NCBI GenBank assembly: GCA_004525465.1 | Contig: SPCN01000064.1 | Span: 1 to 10,077 of the forward strand | DNA: 10,077 nt | Source of the DNA: Chrysiogenales bacterium | GTDB taxonomy: Bacteria; Acidobacteriota; Aminicenantia; UBA2199 | Direction of reading: 5' to 3' | In this document: piece by piece, positions 6,680-10,077 of the stretch | How the letters are laid out: each line of letters starts with the position of its first letter | Position numbering within the stretch: position 1 is the stretch's first letter | Position numbers and translations under genes: made by a program | The notes under the pieces: model-generated | Seen by the model: only the letters and a program-made list of their open reading frames with translations | The model's database searches: none | What the model was told of the DNA's origin: nothing

Positions 6680-7354
6680 TTACTTGGCTTTTAACTTGAT
6701 AAAATGATCAATCAACTCCGAAGAAGCATTGGCCATTTCACCGGTAAAAACATCCACGCGATTGAGCAGGGTATTGAAAAACCACACGGCTACGACAGCG
6801 ACGATAATACCAAAACCAGTTGTGATCAAGGCTTCAGCAATACCGCCGGCCACGGCACCGATACCGCCCGAGCCGGAAACTTTCATGCCCTGGAAAGCGG
6901 TGATGATCCCGAAAACCGTGCCAAACAAGCCGACGAACGGGCCCGTGGAACCGATGGTCGCCAAACCGTTCAGACCTCTTTTGAATTCCTGAACGCCTTT
7001 GATGGTAGCCCTTTCAATGGCTCTCTTGGCCGCCTCAACCACATCGGCGTGACTGGACTTGCTTTCCTGCTGGAACTGCAGTTCGTTCAAACCGGCAACC
7101 AGGACTTTGGCAAGGTGGCTGTTTTTGAATCTTTTATCAGAAGCCAATTTAATGGATTCTTCCACTTTACCTTCGCGCCACAGACCGGAAATAAGCTTCA
7201 GCAGATCTCTGGACTGTCTTTTGGCCTTTGAAAAAACAATACCTCTTTCGATGCCGGTCGCAAAGCAATACACCGACATGAACACCAGAGTGAAAACAAC
7301 GGCTCTGGGGACAAAACTCATACTGTGCCACATCTCAACTAAATCCCATGACAT
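6680..7354 (-). CDS. exbB: MotA/TolQ/ExbB proton channel family protein ExbB
   Basis: Forms the pentameric inner-membrane proton channel that powers TonB. The 224-residue protein has three membrane segments: about 15-35, about 128-155 and about 168-196. The family signature spans the second and third: GLATIGSTGPFVGLFGTVFG (130-149) with the channel Thr at T146, and GGIAEALITTGFG (170-182) with the conserved Thr pair at 178-179. A charged cytoplasmic loop (about 36-125) lies between helices one and two. The ATG at 7352-7354 has AGGAGGT 5 nt upstream. The gene is 62 nt downstream of tonB; that spacer contains a small GTGG/CCAC hairpin and a TATAAA box without a credible -35, so mostly it should be read from the tonB promoter. 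No signs of damage. Confidence 0.95.
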   Translation of the reverse strand: MSWDLVEMWHSMSFVPRAVVFTLVFMSVYCFATGIERGIVFSKAKRQSRDLLKLISGLWREGKVEESIKLASDKRFKNSHLAKVLVAGLNELQFQQESKSSHADVVEAAKRAIERATIKGVQEFKRGLNGLATIGSTGPFVGLFGTVFGIITAFQGMKVSGSGGIGAVAGGIAEALITTGFGIIVAVVAVWFFNTLLNRVDVFTGEMANASSELIDHFIKLKAK

Positions 7355-7416
7355 ATTAGACCTCCTAAATTAAGATTGATTTTTATAAATTCCGTGTGGA
7401 CATGCCACTAACGAAC

Positions 7417-8163
7417 TTACATATTCTGCAAAGTGAAGGTAACTGTGGCCGTGAAAATGACCGGCTTGGGAATACCATTCAAAATGTAGGGCTCATATAC
7501 CCATTGCTTGATGGCGCTCAATGCGGCATCATTGAGCAAGGGGTGACCGGAAACGACCCTGGCTTGGCGCACGCGTCCGTAAATATCGGTCATGGCTTCG
7601 ATGATGACCACGCCCTGGATGCGCGCCGTCAGTGCGATCTGCGGGTAAACCGGCCTGACTTCCTTGATTTTCCTCGGCCGCTGCACGCTGGCAACGCGGA
7701 TGGCCTGCTGGGAGTCATCGATCAGCTGTCCACCTTCCACGCCGCCCAGAACGCCGCCGATCACGCCGCCTTCCACACCGCCCTCAACGCCGCCTTCGAT
7801 ACCGCCCTCGATGCCAAAACTACCCACATCTTCTTCCTGAATGATCGTGGGAACTTCGATCGGAGCTACAAGCCGTCCGGCGATGACCGGCCTGCTTTCA
7901 GTCTTTTTAGCCTCCGTGGCTTTCTGTTCGCCACCGGATTTTTTCTTGGCCGCAGGAGGTGGAGGCGGCGGAGGAGGCGGCGGAGCCATGACAAAAACAT
8001 TGGTTACTTTGACTTCAGGAAGATTCGAGTCCGCCATCATCAGGGGAACCACTACCAAAGATGCGATGGCCAAGGCGTGGATCAATAGGGATATCGGCAG
8101 GGTCAAATACCTTTTGGTGGGTTTACGTTTTTCTCCCGATATTATCAAGGATTCGCCAAACAT
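7417..8163 (-). CDS. tonB: Energy transducer TonB
   Basis: TonB spans the periplasm and passes ExbB/ExbD-derived energy to outer-membrane TonB-dependent transporters. The 248-residue protein has a cytoplasmic N-terminus, one anchor helix (about residues 21-43, with His29 inside it, matching the conserved TonB anchor His), ten prolines in a row (61-70), a Lys/Ala/Glu linker, seven Gly-x-x-Gly tetrapeptides (117-144), and a C-terminal TonB domain (about 171-246) with RPVYPQIALTARIQGVV, the DIYGRVRQARVVSGHPLLNDAALSA segment (recognised by GHPLLNDAALSAIKQWVYEP) and a closing TVTFTL strand. The ATG at 8161-8163 has GGAGG 6 nt upstream. First gene of tonB-exbB-exbD. The target transporter cannot be told from this window. 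Confidence 0.94.
   Translation of the reverse strand: MFGESLIISGEKRKPTKRYLTLPISLLIHALAIASLVVVPLMMADSNLPEVKVTNVFVMAPPPPPPPPPPAAKKKSGGEQKATEAKKTESRPVIAGRLVAPIEVPTIIQEEDVGSFGIEGGIEGGVEGGVEGGVIGGVLGGVEGGQLIDDSQQAIRVASVQRPRKIKEVRPVYPQIALTARIQGVVIIEAMTDIYGRVRQARVVSGHPLLNDAALSAIKQWVYEPYILNGIPKPVIFTATVTFTLQNM
7732..7815 (-). repeat. Tandem 12-bp coding repeat in tonB
   Basis: Seven consecutive 12-base units encode the tetrapeptide pattern G-[IV]-[EIL]-G (TonB residues 117-144; the units are GIEG, GIEG, GVEG, GVEG, GVIG, GVLG, GVEG). Codon choice alternates at the third positions (GGC/GGT, GAG/GAA), so the copies are not identical at DNA level and look old rather than freshly expanded. Confidence 0.85.
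7954..7983 (-). repeat. Polyproline tract in tonB
   Basis: Ten consecutive proline codons (CCG, CCT and CCA mixed) encode TonB residues 61-70 just outside the membrane anchor. Such rigid proline spans are usual in TonB. The run would be expected to stall ribosomes and require EF-P. Confidence 0.85.
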
Positions 8164-8206
8164 GCTACGCCTCCATTAAAAAGATTTTTTAATATTTCCA
8201 AACTCT

Positions 8207-8235
8207 CTTATATAACAAAAACTATTAAAATTCAA
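8207..8235 (-). promoter_or_regulatory. Promoter for tonB-exbB-exbD
   Basis: On the minus strand -35 TTGAAT (8230-8235) and -10 TATAAG (8207-8212) are separated by exactly 17 nt, within an A/T-rich stretch. The predicted start near 8200 leaves a leader of about 37 nt containing the GGAGG site. I see no Fur-box-like inverted repeat over it. It begins 8 nt after the secF stop, and no terminator separates the two operons, so read-through from secDF is also possible. Confidence 0.5.
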
Positions 8236-8243
8236 GCTTAATT

Positions 8244-9416
8244 TCAACTTTTTTTTCTTTTTAAGAAATATTTTTCCCAGGCTTTCAGCCAAGCGCACGA
8301 TTGGTAGATGGTAGAATAGGTTCCGGTGACGACACCGACCAGCATGGTGAAAGCGAAGGGATGGATCACCTCGCCGCCAAAGAAAAATAGGGACAGTACG
8401 GTCAGAAAGACGGTCACTGAGGTGATGATGGTGCGGCTCAGGGTTTCGTTAATGCTCTTATCAAGGATAATCTCAAGGTTGTCCTTGCGCATGATCTTCA
8501 GGTTGTCGCGCAGGCGGTCAAAAAGCACGATGGTGTCGTTGATCGAGTAACCGACGATAGTCAGCAGGGCGGCAATGACCTGCAGCGACATTTCTATATT
8601 GAAGAACAGGATGAACGACAGGGCGATCAAGACGTCGTGGGCCAGGGTCAGGATGCCTGAAATCCCATACAGAAACTTGAAGCGAAAAGCGATGTAGATC
8701 AACATGCCGATCAGGGCCCAGATGCAGGCCAGGGCGGCTTTGCGGCGCAGCTCCTTGCCCACCTGCGGACCGACGAATTCAACGCTCAGGAAGGTGAATT
8801 TTCCCAGAAAAGCCGAGGAGCGCAGAACGTCCATGACCCGGTGCTTGACGCCGGCCTTTTCCAGGGCGGAAAAATCAGCGATGATGCCGGTGTCACTCTT
8901 GCGCAGGCCGATAACTATTTGGGCGCTTGCTTGAGCATCTTCATCGTTCAACCCCTTGTCCCTTAAAAAACGGGCAATCTCACCCTCGGCAGTATTGTTC
9001 AGATCAATTTTTCCGGCCGCGGCCTGGTCCCTCTCGGCGGCATCCATGATGCCGCTGCGGATCTCCCGGGCCACGATTTCGTATTCCTCAATGTCTTCCA
9101 TTTTTCCGGTATTGTTGAGGTTCAATTTTTTCAATGATGCCAAAGTCTTGATGAAAAATTTGTTTTCACCACCGATCCGCGTGATCTGGGCGTCGCCCAG
9201 GTTGATCTTGGCCAGTGTGTTGCGCAGCTGCTGGACCGACGTATTTTCCTGCAAACTGACCTCGATCAGGGTGCCTCCGGAAAAATCGATGCCCATGTTG
9301 AAACCGCGGGACACAAACGTCACCAGGCCGGCTATAATGATCAGTCCCGAAAGGGCGAAGGCGTAATACCTTTTATTGATAAACTTGATCTTGGGTTCTA
9401 TTTTGAATATTTTCAT
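8244..9416 (-). CDS. secF: Protein translocase subunit SecF
   Basis: SecF works with SecD as a proton-motive-force-driven RND-type device that pulls exported proteins into the periplasm. The 390-residue product has a first membrane helix (about 17-36), the GIDFSGG motif (42-48), a periplasmic domain, the VEFVGPQVGKELRRKA signature (about 212-227), and five further membrane helices with LTIVGYSINDTIVLFDRLR, which contains the conserved charge-bearing D of the RND fold. It ends LKAWEKYFLKRKKS. It is long for SecF (E. coli 323 residues); the excess is in the periplasmic domain, roughly residues 95-205, rich in charged residues. The ATG at 9414-9416 has AGGAG 6-7 nt upstream. It starts 9 nt after the secD stop, so the two are one operon. 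Confidence 0.95.
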   Translation of the reverse strand: MKIFKIEPKIKFINKRYYAFALSGLIIIAGLVTFVSRGFNMGIDFSGGTLIEVSLQENTSVQQLRNTLAKINLGDAQITRIGGENKFFIKTLASLKKLNLNNTGKMEDIEEYEIVAREIRSGIMDAAERDQAAAGKIDLNNTAEGEIARFLRDKGLNDEDAQASAQIVIGLRKSDTGIIADFSALEKAGVKHRVMDVLRSSAFLGKFTFLSVEFVGPQVGKELRRKAALACIWALIGMLIYIAFRFKFLYGISGILTLAHDVLIALSFILFFNIEMSLQVIAALLTIVGYSINDTIVLFDRLRDNLKIMRKDNLEIILDKSINETLSRTIITSVTVFLTVLSLFFFGGEVIHPFAFTMLVGVVTGTYSTIYQSCAWLKAWEKYFLKRKKS

Positions 9417-9425
9417 CTTCCACTC

Positions 9426-10077
9426 CTATATGCTGATCTTGGACAGCTTCTTGTGCCGGCCGTAGGTCAGGTCGAAAATCACCCGCGAAACGAAAATGGC
9501 AGTGAACATGCTGGCCACGATGCCGATGATCAGGGTGACGGCGAAACCCTTGATGGGGCCGGTTCCGAACTGGAACAGGAAGATCGCCGAAATGACCGTG
9601 GTCAGGTTGGCATCGAAGATCGTCCAAAACGCCTTCTTGAAACCAGCGTCGATGGCCGACTTGGGCGACTTGCCCAAACTGAGTTCCTCGCGGATGCGTT
9701 CAAAGATCAGCACGTTGGCGTCCACGGCCATGCCGATGGACAGGATGATGCCGGCGATGCCGGGCAGGGACAGGGTGGCCTTGAAATAAGCCATGACACC
9801 CATCAGGATCAGCATGTTCAGCAGCAGAGCCAAAATAGAATTGATGCCGGCTGCCCGGTAGTAAACCAGCATGAACAGCACCACCAGCAGCAAACCGCCA
9901 AGGCAGGCGGCCAGTCCCTTGCGGATGGAGTCGGCACCCAGCGAGGGGCCGATGGTCCTTTCCTCAATGTACTTCAATGGGGCCGGCAGGGCGCCGGAGC
10001 GCAATACCAGAACGATATCATCTATTTCATCTATGGTAAAACGACCCTTGATGATGCCGTCACCGGAGATAACATCC
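9426..10077 (-). CDS. secD: Protein translocase subunit SecD (3' part, cut by window edge)
   Basis: Partner of SecF in the SecDF export motor in the inner membrane. Only the C-terminal 216 or so residues are here; the frame runs without a stop to the window edge (from G-DVISGDGIIKGRFT through DIVLVLRSGALPAP), so the N-terminal part lies beyond 10077. Visible hallmarks are the LRSGALPAP motif followed by EERTIGPSLGADSI, five membrane helices, and the RND-like GIILSIGMAVDANVLIFERI with its conserved charge-bearing Asp, then AFWTIFDANLTTVISA and GPIKGFAVTLIIGI. The stop is TAG at 9426-9428, 9 nt before secF. No damage is visible in the part seen. Confidence 0.96.
   Translation of the reverse strand, partial: DVISGDGIIKGRFTIDEIDDIVLVLRSGALPAPLKYIEERTIGPSLGADSIRKGLAACLGGLLLVVLFMLVYYRAAGINSILALLLNMLILMGVMAYFKATLSLPGIAGIILSIGMAVDANVLIFERIREELSLGKSPKSAIDAGFKKAFWTIFDANLTTVISAIFLFQFGTGPIKGFAVTLIIGIVASMFTAIFVSRVIFDLTYGRHKKLSKISI

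Noticed and set aside
7355..7416. Separate promoter for exbB
   Set aside because: A TATAAA box exists but no acceptable -35 at 16-18 nt; reading from the tonB promoter is simpler.
7732..7815. Possible CRISPR-like or other non-coding repeat array
   Set aside because: The 12-bp periodicity is in frame inside tonB and encodes Gly-x-x-Gly units; there are no spacers.
7396..8088. Plus-strand open frame opposite tonB
   Set aside because: Composition (runs of Arg and Ala/His/Phe) mirrors the Pro and Gly repeats of tonB on the other strand; no independent support.
8164..8243. Fur or other metal-regulator operator at the tonB promoter
   Set aside because: The stretch is A/T-rich, but I could not find a 19-bp inverted repeat of Fur-box type; calling one would be guesswork.

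Overview
The window looks like an ordinary chromosomal segment, roughly half G+C, from a Gram-negative (diderm) bacterium. It carries a TonB/ExbB/ExbD energy-coupling system, the SecDFG translocon accessory subunits and a glycolytic operon. The Gly-Gly-Val-Glu-Gly tandem repeat in TonB, the gap-pgk-tpiA-secG-tRNA order and the use of TTG starts recall Acidobacteriota/Aminicenantota-like genomes, but this taxonomic hint is an impression from family knowledge and was not tested. No phage, plasmid, transposon or CRISPR signature is visible, and coding density is very high, with no gene-free stretch over 300 bases.

Layout. Positions 1-3551, minus strand: a tight operon reading gapA -> pgk -> tpiA -> secG, followed downstream by tRNA-Leu(GAG) and tRNA-Ser(GCT). 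Gene junctions are 1 nt apart, overlapping by 1 nt, and 8 nt apart, so translational coupling is likely. The three enzymes catalyse consecutive or adjoining steps of lower glycolysis/gluconeogenesis. Positions 3686-6190, plus strand: a divergent block holding a helical protein of unknown function (167 aa), a TTG-initiated SPFH/Band-7 protein with two C-terminal zinc ribbons, and a diacylglycerol-kinase-family lipid kinase that appears to have its own extended -10 promoter directly against its start codon. A bidirectional hairpin terminator (6193-6222) separates this block from the next. Positions 6239-8163, minus strand: tonB -> exbB -> exbD, a complete proton-motive-force transduction unit for outer-membrane transport, preceded by a recognisable sigma-70-type promoter. 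Positions 8244-10077, minus strand: secF and the 3' part of secD (cut by the window edge), which drive the late, proton-motive-force-linked stage of Sec export.

Most of the window is housekeeping. The parts most worth a second look are the helical protein / SPFH-zinc-ribbon pair at 3686-5246, whose function is unknown; the apparently leaderless lipid kinase gene at 5288; the extra periplasmic segment of about 80-110 residues in SecF; and the low-complexity periplasmic region of TonB.
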